64,000 bases of DNA from positions 1 through 64,000 of the forward strand of contig NZ_WHOA01000019.1 in assembly GCF_013141715.1 (NCBI RefSeq), read 5' to 3'. The notes beneath the pieces were generated by a model. It worked only from the letters and a program-made list of their open reading frames with translations. It did not search any database and was not told where the DNA came from. Position numbers and translations under genes: made by a program. The stretch is from Paenibacillus phytorum. GTDB lineage: Bacteria; Bacillota; Bacilli; Paenibacillales; NBRC-103111. Shown one piece after another: positions 43,495 to 53,535 of this stretch (position 1 is its first letter; each line of letters opens with the position of its first letter).

Positions 43495-45798
43495 ATGTTA
43501 AAAGCATTGCGCATACCTAGAAACAGTGTCTTAATGAAATGGTTCATCTCCTATGCTGCCGTCTTAATGATTCCTCTTATCATTAGTATTGTCATGTACT
43601 CGGTATCGATCAGGGTTGTCGAAACCCAGACGACCCAGGCAAATGAAAAGCTTCTGAAGCAAATTCAAGAAACGTTCGACAATCGGTTGCGAAATGTGCA
43701 ACGGTTATCGGTGGAGCTCACCTTAAACACGGGCGTCACAAGCTTGAACACGTCCAAGTTGTCAAACAGCGATAACTATACCTTGACGAAAATTATTAGT
43801 GAGTTGCAATCCTACAAAACGGCTAATGATTTCATCGATGAGATTTATATTTATTATAAAGCTAACGATACAGCGGTCAGTACCAAGTATCGCCTGGACA
43901 GCAAGGAGTTGTACGACAGCCTGAGTCCGCAGACTAAAACGAGCTACGATGAATGGATACGTTATTTTAATCAGCAAAATTTACATGGCTTCTTCAAGCT
44001 GCTTCATAAACCTGTAAACGACGACAAGTATGAGCCGGTCATCGTCTATTATAAGCCGCTTACACTCGATACGGAGAGCAATCCGGGTACGGTTGTCTTC
44101 TTCGTAATCAAGGAATCACAGTTGCTGGATAACATTCAAGATAGTTCTGGCTTAAATGACAGCTCCATACTGGTACTGGATTCCAAGAGTCAGGTCATCG
44201 CCTCTGCGCCGACTGTAAACGATGCATCCATGACCTGGGGGCCTGACGATTTGGCAGGCCATCAAGGCGTCATTCACCGGAATTTCCAAGGTGAGGAATC
44301 GGTAGTCTCCTATATTCGTTCCGCCATTACTGGGTGGATTTATATCTCGGTCACGAGTGAGCAGGTATTTCAAGGAAAAGCGAAGTATGTGCAACGCTTG
44401 ACGCTGTACAGTGTGCTGCTGTGTTTGATCGTGGGCTTCGTAACTGTACTCTGGAGCATCCGGCGAAATTACAATCCGATTCAGCGTCTGATCAGAGGCT
44501 TGTCCTCCAAGACTCAGGTTACTGTAGGCGAGGGAAAGAATGAGTATAGTTTCATAGAAGAAGTACTCAAACATTCATTCGAGGAAAATGAAGCGATCTC
44601 AATCCAACTGCGGCAGTACAGTAATTCGCTACGTTCCTATGTGCTGCTGCGCCTGCTGAAGGGCAGTCTCGGCTACAAAGTGCCGCAGGAAGAGCTTCTG
44701 CAGGTGCATGACATTGTGTTTGCCAAGCCATCCATTGCTGTGGTGCTGTTCCAGATTAATCAGACTGGCAAGTTCAACGATTTAAACATTACACACTTTA
44801 TCATGGCGAACGTGTTCGAAGAACTGCTGCAGCGGGAGCATATTGGATCCGGATACACGGTAGAAGTCGATAACATGTTGGCATGTATTGTCAATATGAG
44901 TGAAACGGAGCCTTCCAAAGCTTTAACCGAGTTGAACCAGATCATCTCCGAAATGTTAACATTTGTCCAAGATCAGATGAAAATTGAATTTACCGCCTCG
45001 GTCAGCGGATTCCATAATCAGTTATCAACCTTGCCAGTCGCGTTCATAGAGGCGATGGAGGCGATGGAATACGGTACGGTCATTGGGAACGACGGAACGA
45101 TTTTTCACGATCAGGTCATCGGCAAAGAAGAACAAAATATGAATGGCAGCTATTACTATCCGCTGGGGGTAGAACAACAGCTTATCAATTTTATTAAAGT
45201 TGGGGATTTCGATCAGGCGAAAGATTTGCTTGAGACCGTATTCGAGAACAATAAATTTGAAACGCCGAATTCCGTTCAAGTCGCTAAATGCTTAATGTTT
45301 GACTTGGTAGGAACCGTGGTGAAAACATTAAATGATACCGGCGGGGATAAGCAGGAACTATTCGAACTGAAGCCAATTGAACGCGTTATGCATTGCCGTT
45401 CCATCAAAGAAATGCAAATGGAAATGATTCTGGTCTTTCAGGAAGCATGCAGCTTAATTGTGAAGCAAAAGGGAGGGAATACCAATAGGCTTGGCGACGA
45501 GGTGAAGGAATTTATCGATACGAATTACACGGATCCCAACCTGAACGTTTCGGCAATTGGTAGCCGCTTTGGCATCACTCCGTGGTATATTTCCAAGATT
45601 TTCAAGGAGCAGCTCGGAATCGGCATTCTGGACTATATGAATCGGATTCGCATTGATCAGGCGAAGTTGCTGCTGAATGAACAGAATCGAAGCTTGGCCG
45701 ATATTGCGCAGGAAGTTGGATACAGCGATGTGACAACCTTTGGACGTATATTTAAGAAGATGGAAGGTATTACGCCGGGGAAATATAAAAATGCTTAA
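43495..45798 (+). CDS. Membrane-anchored AraC-family regulator with extracellular sensor
   Basis: 767 residues. TM1 ~17-37; extracellular Cache-like sensor (~40-295, including ELQSYKTANDFIDEIYIYYK); TM2 ~300-320; a HAMP-less linker and a GGDEF-remnant-like/linker middle region (~340-640). C-terminal AraC HTH pair (~665-765) includes GSRFGITPWYISKIFKEQLG and LADIAQEVGYSDVTTFGRIFKK. This one-protein sensor-regulator type controls adjacent carbohydrate genes in Paenibacillaceae. It is probably co-transcribed with the binding protein before it. Candidate target: the inverted repeat at 35560-35617. Confidence 0.88.
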   Translation: MLKALRIPRNSVLMKWFISYAAVLMIPLIISIVMYSVSIRVVETQTTQANEKLLKQIQETFDNRLRNVQRLSVELTLNTGVTSLNTSKLSNSDNYTLTKIISELQSYKTANDFIDEIYIYYKANDTAVSTKYRLDSKELYDSLSPQTKTSYDEWIRYFNQQNLHGFFKLLHKPVNDDKYEPVIVYYKPLTLDTESNPGTVVFFVIKESQLLDNIQDSSGLNDSSILVLDSKSQVIASAPTVNDASMTWGPDDLAGHQGVIHRNFQGEESVVSYIRSAITGWIYISVTSEQVFQGKAKYVQRLTLYSVLLCLIVGFVTVLWSIRRNYNPIQRLIRGLSSKTQVTVGEGKNEYSFIEEVLKHSFEENEAISIQLRQYSNSLRSYVLLRLLKGSLGYKVPQEELLQVHDIVFAKPSIAVVLFQINQTGKFNDLNITHFIMANVFEELLQREHIGSGYTVEVDNMLACIVNMSETEPSKALTELNQIISEMLTFVQDQMKIEFTASVSGFHNQLSTLPVAFIEAMEAMEYGTVIGNDGTIFHDQVIGKEEQNMNGSYYYPLGVEQQLINFIKVGDFDQAKDLLETVFENNKFETPNSVQVAKCLMFDLVGTVVKTLNDTGGDKQELFELKPIERVMHCRSIKEMQMEMILVFQEACSLIVKQKGGNTNRLGDEVKEFIDTNYTDPNLNVSAIGSRFGITPWYISKIFKEQLGIGILDYMNRIRIDQAKLLLNEQNRSLADIAQEVGYSDVTTFGRIFKKMEGITPGKYKNA

Positions 45799-45983
45799 AG
45801 CAGGCCCAAAAAAGTATTTCGGTACCTTTTGTGACAAAATGCGGAAAATTACACACAACTCAAAATTAGATGAACACTTAGAGATAAAGTGGATCTATAC
45901 AGCCGCTGATTAAGCTAAACTGCCAGTTTAATGCAATAATTTTGTTTCACCGCTCGTTAGGTTAATAATCTCGGATAAATTAG

Positions 45984-46021
45984 GTGCTTTCATCTTCTTT
46001 TTGGGTGAAGGCACTATTTTT
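45984..46021 (+). terminator. Terminator after the AraC regulator
   Basis: GTGCTTTCATC pairs (two G-U) with GGGTGAAGGCAC and is followed by TATTTTTG. Confidence 0.7.
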
Positions 46022-46123
46022 GTGGATGCTTCGCTCATTTATGGAGATTACTATTTTGTTGAGGCGTTATTGAAACTTAAGTATTTTACAACGAAAATCG
46101 ATTAGGTGCGAGTACTAGTCGGC

Positions 46124-46256
46124 GATTCGTTTTGAAGGTTGGACGGCTATGGGACAGATGCTCGCGATTCAGCTTCTTTGGATTTGCGTGCTAAGCGGAC
46201 TAGTGTACGCCATATATCGTAAAGGAGTGAAGAAGCTCAATGTCAACGGCGGTTAA
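46124..46256 (+). pseudogene. ABC-2 exporter permease, C-terminal relic
   Basis: The frame reads IRFEGWTAMGQMLAIQLLWI, then a membrane segment, then YRKGVKKLNVNGG and stop: the usual C-terminus of DUF990-type ABC-2 permeases (QLLW...RRxxxxLxVxGG). Nothing of the rest of the protein is recognisable upstream. The stop overlaps the start of the next relic exactly as in intact ABC-2 operons. Confidence 0.65.
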
Positions 46257-46498
46257 TTTGCTGCGATTCATTAGTACTTGCTGGAAGCTGAATCTTGCCG
46301 GTGCACTCGAATTTCGAATGAATTCTTTCTAACGGCTGGCATGATGCTAATAATTTAGTCTGGATTGCGTTCTTCTAGGCGCTTTACTTCAATCGCTTTC
46401 CAATTTTACATGGCTGGGAGCTGCGCGATGTCGTTATGATGTGGGCGATCAGCGCGGGCGGCTTCGGTCTTTCGGCCATGCTTTAACGTCTGCTGCCG
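46240..46498 (+). pseudogene. Second ABC-2 exporter permease, frameshifted relic
   Basis: ATG 46240 begins STAVNLLRFISTCWKLNLAG, the normal N-terminus of the partner ABC-2 permease. It breaks after 31 codons. Continuing in other frames gives LTAGMM, NLVWIAFF, a TAG where Trp is expected, then ALYFNRFPILHGWELRDVV and MWAISAGGFGLSAML before TAA. At least two frameshifts and one nonsense change. A further in-frame scrap, RLLPEMIGVKDVKIDDKAVR (to 46571), I cannot place with certainty; it may be an ABC ATPase C-terminus. Confidence 0.75.
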
Positions 46499-46656
46499 GA
46501 AATGATTGGTGTGAAGGATGTAAAAATTGACGATAAAGCTGTACGGATTACGTTTGAAATTCAACGATAATAAGTCTGTCTAACACATAGAAAATATTAG
46601 TCCCAGCTAGAATAGGAATGACGCCCCCAAATATTACGCTCATTTCACTAGCTTCT

Positions 46657-47061
46657 TCACCTTGTCAACGGCTTCACATCCGCTGTCGATCGCGCCGCCA
46701 ATCCAACCTGCAAACCTTTTTCGAATGCTTCACGCTCAATTTCAAGTCCCTCACCCTGCAAGCCAAAAGCAACGACTAGTTGCTGCTCCGCAATCTCCCC
46801 GCCAACAACCCGCGCGTCAGCGTCCCTCGCAATCTCCTCCCCAACGGCCCAAGCGATGGAACCGTTCGAGCTACTTGCCGAAAATGCTGGCCTGCTCTTT
46901 CTAATCGTTCCCAGCACTTTCACGCTGCGGCACGGATTCTGCTCCGCAACTGCCTCGACAACAGACGCCGGCAGAGCAGGCTCGAAAGCGATCCGATTCA
47001 ACGTATTGAACGGAACCGTAACGATGACAGCCGATGCGAATATGCTGCTTCCCTCGGGCAC
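46657..47061 (-). pseudogene. Fragment of an FAD-dependent amine oxidase
   Basis: The minus-strand frame reads SAVIVTVPFNTLNRIAFEPA, NPCRSVKVLGTIRK, SNGSIAWAVGEE and VVAFGLQGE, which matches the central substrate/FAD-binding region of flavin amine (monoamine) oxidases. Both the N-terminal GxGxxG dinucleotide fold and the C-terminal FAD segment are missing, so it is a fragment. It lies just downstream of the regulator of an amine/amino-acid catabolic operon, suggesting it once belonged there. Confidence 0.6.
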
Positions 47062-47112
47062 ACTCCACCTCTACGCGCTCAGCAGTCTGTTTAATAACTT
47101 TTGAACACGCTC

Positions 47113-48414
47113 TTAAAGCTGCAGCGTTAATTTATAAATTTGACGAGGCCGCCCCTTGTTAATAGGCTGTTCTTCACCAATGATCTTGGCAAAATTATGC
47201 CGCTCCAGGTTGCTAAGAATTCGACGGGCACTTCGCAGTGTGATGCCAAAACCGATTGAAAGGTCAACGGTCGTCAATTTCGTCGTTCCCGATTGTTCGC
47301 AAAAGGAGATTAGTTTATTGAGCGTGCCAATGCTGATGCCCGCTTTCTTCGCAATAAGCAAGAGCTCAGCATTACCGCTTCGAGATGAATAGTTCAAGTT
47401 CGTTGACATCCCGATCGGTCCATAAACTTTTCCATCAATTTCCACGATATAGCAACTGGCTTCTCGGGTCGACTTAGCCTTCATCATGGCATCGTGTGCT
47501 TTTAATTCCGCTTCCCTGGGCGTATGGCCGAAGCCGATTCCTAAATAAGTGACGATTTTAAAAGCATGTTCGATATCTTGCAAAATTGCCATTTCTTTGA
47601 ATTGTTTTGTGTTTTTCTCAATTTCTTCGCGGGTTGTCACGAAGCGTAAATAGCCTTCTTCCGTCCAATCAATGACAGCCAGTACTTCTTCCCCGTAAGA
47701 CTCGATCATTTGCTCGAATTCGGCCGTTCGATAGTCGGCATGATTCGGATCATGGAAGCCAAGGTAGCTTACAGCGATTTGATTTTTAGCCTGATGCATT
47801 CTTTTTCCTTCGAGTAGAACGCGCTGCAGCGTATTTTCGATCGATGATTTGGACAGGTCCAGCCGGTAAACGGGTACACCTAGTTTCAAGAGTTGCTGAT
47901 ATACGGCGTAGTAAGCTGTAATTACGGATTGCACTTTATTTTCTTTCCACAATTGGTAATGAAAGGAGGTGAGCTCGTCCGTATTTACGCCGATAATGCT
48001 ATCTTTTATAAACATATGTATACTAGAAATTTCCAGATCATCCAAACATTTTCTAAATTCTGATTCCGTATAGTCACTACTAAAGGCCGAAAATGGCTTG
48101 GCTTGCATATGCATATCATTCGTAATTTTGAATAGGACGCGATAAATCGATGCTTCTGTAAGCGCGATATATAGAATCGGCTTATTGAATTCTGTCTTGC
48201 GTTTGATCCAATTATTTTTGGCAATGAGATACGGGGCTGAGCCTGTAAGCAAAAGAATATCACAAAGATGATGATGCTGCTCAATGAGGGTAACAACTTG
48301 AGAGGGGGAATCGTAGATGACCGGAATTAATTCAAGCTCTACATATTTTTTTGCGGTCTCTTTGGTTATGTTAACCAAGTCTTCTGGTCCTACGATCAAT
48401 ACTTTCATGCTCAT
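47113..48414 (-). CDS. Transcriptional regulator with cyclase-like middle domain and C-terminal wHTH
   Basis: 433 residues. The N-terminal domain (~1-120) is a Rossmann-like fold with no phospho-Asp motif. A middle domain (~200-345) includes VSYLGFHDPNHADY and GIGFGHTPREAELKAHDAM, resembling a degenerate GGDEF/GTP-cyclohydrolase-III-type ligand-binding fold. The C-terminal winged HTH (~365-433) includes TTVDLSIGFGITLRSARRIL and KGRPRQIYKL. ATG 48414 follows GGAGGGGTGGG. It is divergent from the DUF3311-symporter-amidohydrolase operon and is its likely regulator. I know of no characterised member; the call rests on domain appearance and position. Confidence 0.65.
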   Translation of the reverse strand: MSMKVLIVGPEDLVNITKETAKKYVELELIPVIYDSPSQVVTLIEQHHHLCDILLLTGSAPYLIAKNNWIKRKTEFNKPILYIALTEASIYRVLFKITNDMHMQAKPFSAFSSDYTESEFRKCLDDLEISSIHMFIKDSIIGVNTDELTSFHYQLWKENKVQSVITAYYAVYQQLLKLGVPVYRLDLSKSSIENTLQRVLLEGKRMHQAKNQIAVSYLGFHDPNHADYRTAEFEQMIESYGEEVLAVIDWTEEGYLRFVTTREEIEKNTKQFKEMAILQDIEHAFKIVTYLGIGFGHTPREAELKAHDAMMKAKSTREASCYIVEIDGKVYGPIGMSTNLNYSSRSGNAELLLIAKKAGISIGTLNKLISFCEQSGTTKLTTVDLSIGFGITLRSARRILSNLERHNFAKIIGEEQPINKGRPRQIYKLTLQL

Positions 48415-48623
48415 TCATCCCACCCCTCCATTGCAACGGTTACTCTGCGTAAAGGCAAAGCCTGTCAGTTGTAAATAGATTATTTTTGGCTTACACACTG
48501 AAAGTATATGCAAAAAATGTGTCCGATACAAGACTGAATCGTTTCCGTTATCAGCTTACTTGCCCATTAAGGGTCCACTAAAGGAAATTGCATTCAAAAC
48601 AGAACCATATTAAGATCAGGACA

Positions 48624-48637
48624 AGAAAGCGCTTACT
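48624..48637 (+). promoter_or_regulatory. Weak cre-like site before the symporter operon
   Basis: AGAAAGCGCTTACT shares the central AAAGCGCTT with cre sites but lacks the leading T. It lies 29 bp upstream of the first gene's GTG. Low-confidence pattern match. Confidence 0.35.
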
Positions 48638-48666
48638 ATATAAACAATTTTTTGGGGGGATTCAAC

Positions 48667-48870
48667 GTGAAACTCATTCATTTCTTAGCGCTGTTGCCGT
48701 TTGTTGGTATGTTGGTTTTATTACCGCTTGTCAATAAAGTGCAGCCGTTCATTCTTGGAATGCCTTTTATTTTGTTTTGGGTAGTGTTGTGGGCTGTTCT
48801 TTCTTCAGCTTGCTTAGGTCTGATTTACAAGCTTGATCCAGCTAATGCTACTGAGGGAGGCGAAGAGTAA
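48667..48870 (+). CDS. DUF3311 small membrane protein, symporter partner
   Basis: 67 residues from GTG 48667, which follows GGGGGGA; an earlier in-frame TTG lies on the ribosome site and is rejected. Two membrane segments (~4-24 and ~32-55) and an acidic C-terminus (EGGEE). Small DUF3311 proteins are typically encoded immediately before sodium:solute symporter genes, as here, where its TAA overlaps the symporter ATG (TAATG). Probably an accessory subunit of that transporter. Confidence 0.8.
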   Translation: MKLIHFLALLPFVGMLVLLPLVNKVQPFILGMPFILFWVVLWAVLSSACLGLIYKLDPANATEGGEE

Positions 48871-50360
48871 TGAACAGTGCACTTTTTATCATTTTCGCGT
48901 TTTTGCTTCTATCGATTTATTTAGGGATTCGTTCAACGAAAGGCAAGAAGATGAGTATGGAGCAATGGGCCGTTGGCGGTCGAGGCTTTGGTTCTCTGTT
49001 TGTTTTCTTGCTGATGGCTGGTGAAATCTATACCACGTTTACTTTCCTTGGGGCAAGCTCTTGGGCTTACGGAAAAGGCGGACCGGCCATGTACGTCATC
49101 ATGTATATGTCATTGGCGTATGTGTTGGGTTATTTCGTTCTACCGATGATCTGGAAATATGCGAAAGAGAAAAATCTCGTTTCGTCGTCTGATTTTTATG
49201 AAAGTAAATATAAAAGCTCATTTATGGGTGTTCTTGTAGCTATAGTCGGGGTTATTTCGACCATTCCTTACTTTGTCCTTCAGCTCAAGGGGCTTGGCAT
49301 TATCGTTTCAGAGGCTTCATATGGAACAATATCTTCAGGTGCAGCGATTTGGATCGGAGCGATTGCGGTTACCGTATATGTGATGATTTCAGGTATTCAT
49401 GGATCGGCATGGACAGCGGTTATTAAAGATTTCTTAATTCTGGGCATTGTTGTATTCATCGGACTCTATATTCCTTACCATTACTATGGCGGATTAGGGG
49501 AAATGTTTAAAGCAGTAGATGCCGCTAAACCAGGATTTTTGGCTATTCCTGAAAAGGGGCTCAGCATGTCATGGTTGATTTCTACGGTTCTCATGACTGT
49601 GTTTGGTTTCCATATGTGGCCGCATGCCTTCGGCGGTGTAGCCTCAGCTCGAAGTGCCAAAGCGCTTCGGAAAAATACGATCATTAGTCCGATATATAGT
49701 CTGGTATTGCTCTTCGTTTTCTTCGTTGGCTATACGGCGATTGGACAAGTACAGGGGTTAAAAGGTCCAGCGGCTGATCTTGCCTTACTTAAGATTGCTA
49801 CGATGACATTTGATCCTTGGTTTGTCGGATTGATCGGCGCGGCCGGGCTGCTTGCAGCTTTAGTTCCAGGCTCTATGCTACTGATGGCAGCAAGTACGCT
49901 GATTGCAAAAAATGTTTACAAGACGGTTGTACCGACGGCAACGGATAAGCAGGTTATGTCGCTGGCTAAATATTTGGTTCCTGTCTTCGCATTGATTTCG
50001 ATCTATTTTACCTTCAATGGCGGATCTACAATTGTGACATTGCTTCTAATGGCGTATAGCTTTGTAACGCAGCTGGCTCCTGCCTTATATTTCAGCTTAA
50101 TGAAAAATAATTTTGTAAACAAGTATGGTGCGGGTGCGGGAATGATCGTCGGCGTAGTTATTGTGGCTTATGTAACTGCAACGAATATTACAATGCCACA
50201 GATATTCCCTTCGCTTCCGCAATGGATTCAGGACTTGAATATTGGTGTAATTGCTTTGCTACTGAACATCATCGTAACGGTAATCGTAAGTTTAGTGACG
50301 GGTAAATCAGCTGCAACTTCACAGGGAAATAATGAAACAGCAACACTTCAAAACAACTAG
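48870..50360 (+). CDS. Sodium:solute symporter (SSS family)
   Basis: 496 residues, about 13 membrane segments. Family landmarks: GIRSTKGKKMSMEQWAVGGR near the N-terminus, FLGASSWAYGKGGPAMY (TM2), and the TM9-region motif AGLLAALVPGSMLLMAASTL that carries the sodium-site small residues. It imports a small organic solute with sodium. The four downstream genes suggest an amide, hydantoin-like or beta-amino acid substrate (inference). Translationally coupled to the DUF3311 gene. Confidence 0.9.
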   Translation: MNSALFIIFAFLLLSIYLGIRSTKGKKMSMEQWAVGGRGFGSLFVFLLMAGEIYTTFTFLGASSWAYGKGGPAMYVIMYMSLAYVLGYFVLPMIWKYAKEKNLVSSSDFYESKYKSSFMGVLVAIVGVISTIPYFVLQLKGLGIIVSEASYGTISSGAAIWIGAIAVTVYVMISGIHGSAWTAVIKDFLILGIVVFIGLYIPYHYYGGLGEMFKAVDAAKPGFLAIPEKGLSMSWLISTVLMTVFGFHMWPHAFGGVASARSAKALRKNTIISPIYSLVLLFVFFVGYTAIGQVQGLKGPAADLALLKIATMTFDPWFVGLIGAAGLLAALVPGSMLLMAASTLIAKNVYKTVVPTATDKQVMSLAKYLVPVFALISIYFTFNGGSTIVTLLLMAYSFVTQLAPALYFSLMKNNFVNKYGAGAGMIVGVVIVAYVTATNITMPQIFPSLPQWIQDLNIGVIALLLNIIVTVIVSLVTGKSAATSQGNNETATLQNN

Positions 50361-50387
50361 TTGAAGGAAATTTTCAGGGGTGATTTT

Positions 50388-51995
50388 ATGTGGGCAGATC
50401 TGGTATTTCATAATGGGCAAGTCATCACGGTAGATCGATCCAATCGAACCGTAGAAGCTGTTGCAGTCAAAGGGAATCGGATTGTCGCTGTTGGATCAAA
50501 TGATGAAATGAATATTTGGATTGGGGAAGAAACTAAGCAGATTGATCTGATGGGGAAGAGCTTGCTCCCCGGGATCATTGATTCGCATCTGCATATTCTT
50601 TCCTGGGGCACTGCCAAGCTGGCTGTAAGCTGTAAGCAGCCGCATATTCAGTCGATTGGGGATGTTTTGAACGAGCTGAAGCAGTTGGCAGAACGAACAC
50701 CTCAAGGACAATGGATACGTGCATTTGGCTTTAACGATACGAAAATTGCCGAGCAGCGGTATCCGACAAGATGGGAACTTGACGAAATTTCCAAAGATCA
50801 ACCGATCATGATTACGAGAACTTGTCACCATATTTCGATCGTGAACAGCAAAGCGCTGGAACTGGCCGGTATTGATGAAAATACGCCTGATCCAGACAGT
50901 GGACGTATCGGTCGCGACGAGAATGGGGTACCCAACGGTGTGCTCGTCGAAACGGCGAAGTCGGCGGTGGACATGATTGCTTCCTATACGGAGCAAGAAC
51001 TGCTGACAGGAATCAGGCTGGCTTCTGACGATTTTATCGCGGCAGGGATTACGAGTATTCATGATGCGGGTTTTAACGGTCCGGACGATTTCCGCGTGAT
51101 GCAAAAGGCCGTTAAATTAGGTGCTGTGCAGGTTCGTATCTACGCTATGGTGGGTGCGCTTAACAATTCGGAAGGCTTCGTGGATAAAATGGTAGCGTCT
51201 GGCGTCATTACGGGAACTGGGGACGAGCGCTTTCGCGTAGGTCCGGCCAAAGTATTTACCGACGGCAGCAGCAGCGGACCAACTATTGCGACTAGAGAAG
51301 GGTATACGAGCAATCCGAATGATTACGGCATTCTGTATTTTACACAAGAGAGGCTTAACGAGGTGCTTGGTGCAGCGCATGAGCAGGGGTTCCAGCTTAC
51401 GGCTCACGCACAAGGCGATCGTGCCGTCGAAATGGTGCTGAACTGTATCGAGGAAGCGCTCAAGAAGCATCCGCGCGACGATCATCGTCATCGCATCGAG
51501 CATTCCGGGATTACACCGCCAGATTTGCTTGCTCGCATGAAGAATCTTAGTGTCATTCCAGTTCCAAATCCGCCGTTCCCTTACGAGTTTGGCGAGGGGT
51601 ACATCAAAAATTACGGTGACCGCGTTAACCAAATGTATTCGGCCCGTGATTTCATTGATAACGGGATCATTGCGGCAGCGGGCTCGGATTGCCCAGTCAC
51701 CCATTACAATCCTATGCTCGGGATTCATGTGGCGGTTAATAGACAGACGGAATCCGGTACACTTGTCGGCGAAAACCAACGCATTTCGGTGCTCGAAGCG
51801 ATCAAACTATACACATGGAACGGCGCTTATGCAAGCTTTGAGGAGAACATCAAAGGCAGCATCGAGGTTGGCAAGCTTGCGGATCTGGTTATCCTGAGTG
51901 AGCCGATCCTCAATGTTCAGCAGGAACGAATTAAAGATGTGAAAGTGGATCTTACCGTTCTTGATGGCGAAATTGTATTTCAAAGATATAAATAA
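50388..51995 (+). CDS. YtcJ-type metal-dependent amidohydrolase (amidohydrolase 3 family)
   Basis: 535 residues from ATG 50388; the upstream in-frame TTG (50361) is rejected because AGGGGTG, the ribosome site, lies between. Metal-site motifs: [10 protein letters not shown] (~65-74), [13 protein letters not shown] (~343-355), HRIEHSG (~374-380) and [14 protein letters not shown] (~430-443). The beta-sandwich ends with the usual GKLADLVIL...[13 protein letters not shown]. YtcJ-like enzymes hydrolyse N-substituted amides and formamides. Here it would release an amine or beta-amino acid for the aminotransferase two genes on. Cytoplasmic; exact substrate unknown. Confidence 0.9.
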   Translation: MWADLVFHNGQVITVDRSNRTVEAVAVKGNRIVAVGSNDEMNIWIGEETKQIDLMGKSLLPGIIDSHLHILSWGTAKLAVSCKQPHIQSIGDVLNELKQLAERTPQGQWIRAFGFNDTKIAEQRYPTRWELDEISKDQPIMITRTCHHISIVNSKALELAGIDENTPDPDSGRIGRDENGVPNGVLVETAKSAVDMIASYTEQELLTGIRLASDDFIAAGITSIHDAGFNGPDDFRVMQKAVKLGAVQVRIYAMVGALNNSEGFVDKMVASGVITGTGDERFRVGPAKVFTDGSSSGPTIATREGYTSNPNDYGILYFTQERLNEVLGAAHEQGFQLTAHAQGDRAVEMVLNCIEEALKKHPRDDHRHRIEHSGITPPDLLARMKNLSVIPVPNPPFPYEFGEGYIKNYGDRVNQMYSARDFIDNGIIAAAGSDCPVTHYNPMLGIHVAVNRQTESGTLVGENQRISVLEAIKLYTWNGAYASFEENIKGSIEVGKLADLVILSEPILNVQQERIKDVKVDLTVLDGEIVFQRYK

Positions 51996-52051
51996 GACGA
52001 TTGCTGCATTTTATTAAAATGGCAGACTTTGATCCAACGGGGAGGTGCCTT

Positions 52052-53515
52052 ATGGCACAAGTTAAGACGGAAGTGAAATATTTGAAAAATTTTATCGGTG
52101 GTAAATGGGTTGAATTCAGCGGTTCTCATTATGAAGAAGTGCCCAACCCGGCGACAGGCGAAATTATTGCCTATGTTCCTTTCTCTTCCAAGGAAGATGT
52201 GGACAAAGCGGCTGAAGTGGCAAACAAAGCGTTTGCTAGCTGGAAGAAAACCGCAGTGCCAAAAAGAGCTCATCTCTTGTTCCGTTATCAACAGCTTCTC
52301 GTGGAGCACTGGGAAGAGTTGGCAAAGATCGTAACCTTGGAGAATGGTAAAAGTTATCAAGAAGCCTATGGGGAAGTACAACGAGGTATTGAATGCGTTG
52401 AATTTGCTGCAGGCATACCGACGCTGATGATGGGGTCGCAGCTTCCAGATATTGCTACTGGGCTTGAATCGGGGATGTATCGATATCCGATCGGTGTTGT
52501 CGGGGGAATCACACCGTTTAATTTCCCGATGATGGTTCCATGCTGGATGTTCCCGCTTGCCATCGCATGCGGAAATACGTTCGTGTTGAAGCCATCCGAA
52601 CGTACTCCTTTGCTCGCGAACCGGCTGGCTGAACTGTTCCAAGAAGCGGGCATGCCTGACGGCGTCTTAAACATCGTACATGGTGCGCGAGATGTTGTTA
52701 ACGGTCTGCTCGAGAATGAAGAAATAAAAGCGATATCATTTGTTGGTTCTCAGCCTGTTGCCGAATACGTATACAAGACAGCTAGCGAGAACAACAAAAG
52801 GGTTCAGGCGCTTGCGGGGGCGAAAAATCATTCCATCGTCATGCCGGATGCAGAGCTAGACAATACAGTGATCCAAATCATTAACGGTGCTTTCGGTTCA
52901 GCGGGTGAACGCTGCATGGCTTGCGCGGTTGTCGTTGCGGTTGGCGATATCGCCGACAAGCTAGTTGAACGACTGAAGCAAGCGGCAGATCAGATTACAA
53001 TAGGCAACGGCATGGAAAAAGGTATTTTCCTGGGTCCTGTCATTCGAGAGGAAAATAAACATCGAACGCTCAACTATATTGGAATCGGCGAGTCGGAAGG
53101 TGCAGAACTCGTGCGAGACGGAAGTAAAGACGCAGCGGTAAACGGCGAAGGTTACTTTGTTGGACCGACCATTTTCGATCATGTCAAAGTAAATATGCAA
53201 ATTTGGAAAGATGAAATCTTTGCTCCTGTTCTTTCAATCGTTCGCGCCAAGGATTTGACGGAAGCGATTGAGATCGCCAACGCTTCCGAATTTGCGAATG
53301 GGGCTTGCATCTACACGGACAGCGCCAAGGCGGTTCGCGAGTTCCGCGAGGACATCGATGCGGGGATGTTAGGCGTGAATATTGGGGTACCAGCGCCGAT
53401 GGCCTTCTTCCCATTCTCCGGATACAAGAAGTCTTTCTACGGAGATTTGCATGCTAACGGGCGCGACGGCGTTGAGTTCTACACACGGAAGAAAATGTTG
53501 ACGGCTCGTTATTAA
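52052..53515 (+). CDS. mmsA: CoA-acylating methylmalonate-semialdehyde dehydrogenase
   Basis: 487 residues from ATG 52052 after GGGGAGGTG; a longer in-frame ORF from 52001 is rejected. It is an aldehyde dehydrogenase superfamily member of the MmsA/IolA type. NFIGGKWVE is at the start, [20 protein letters not shown] (~148-167) is diagnostic for MMSDH, and catalytic Cys288 lies in [34 protein letters not shown] shows the SFYGD loop of the CoA-dependent subfamily (given here only as a location: ~455-481). It converts malonate or methylmalonate semialdehyde to acetyl-CoA or propionyl-CoA. It fits downstream of the omega-aminotransferase in beta-alanine or beta-aminoisobutyrate breakdown. Confidence 0.92.
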   Translation: MAQVKTEVKYLKNFIGGKWVEFSGSHYEEVPNPATGEIIAYVPFSSKEDVDKAAEVANKAFASWKKTAVPKRAHLLFRYQQLLVEHWEELAKIVTLENGKSYQEAYGEVQRGIECVEFAAGIPTLMMGSQLPDIATGLESGMYRYPIGVVGGITPFNFPMMVPCWMFPLAIACGNTFVLKPSERTPLLANRLAELFQEAGMPDGVLNIVHGARDVVNGLLENEEIKAISFVGSQPVAEYVYKTASENNKRVQALAGAKNHSIVMPDAELDNTVIQIINGAFGSAGERCMACAVVVAVGDIADKLVERLKQAADQITIGNGMEKGIFLGPVIREENKHRTLNYIGIGESEGAELVRDGSKDAAVNGEGYFVGPTIFDHVKVNMQIWKDEIFAPVLSIVRAKDLTEAIEIANASEFANGACIYTDSAKAVREFREDIDAGMLGVNIGVPAPMAFFPFSGYKKSFYGDLHANGRDGVEFYTRKKMLTARY

Positions 53516-53535
53516 TGCGAAAGGGTTGAGGGGAC

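Noticed and set aside
46662..47104. Plus-strand ORFs of 80-104 codons
   Set aside because: Shadows of the amine-oxidase relic, whose minus-strand frame alone gives recognisable protein motifs.
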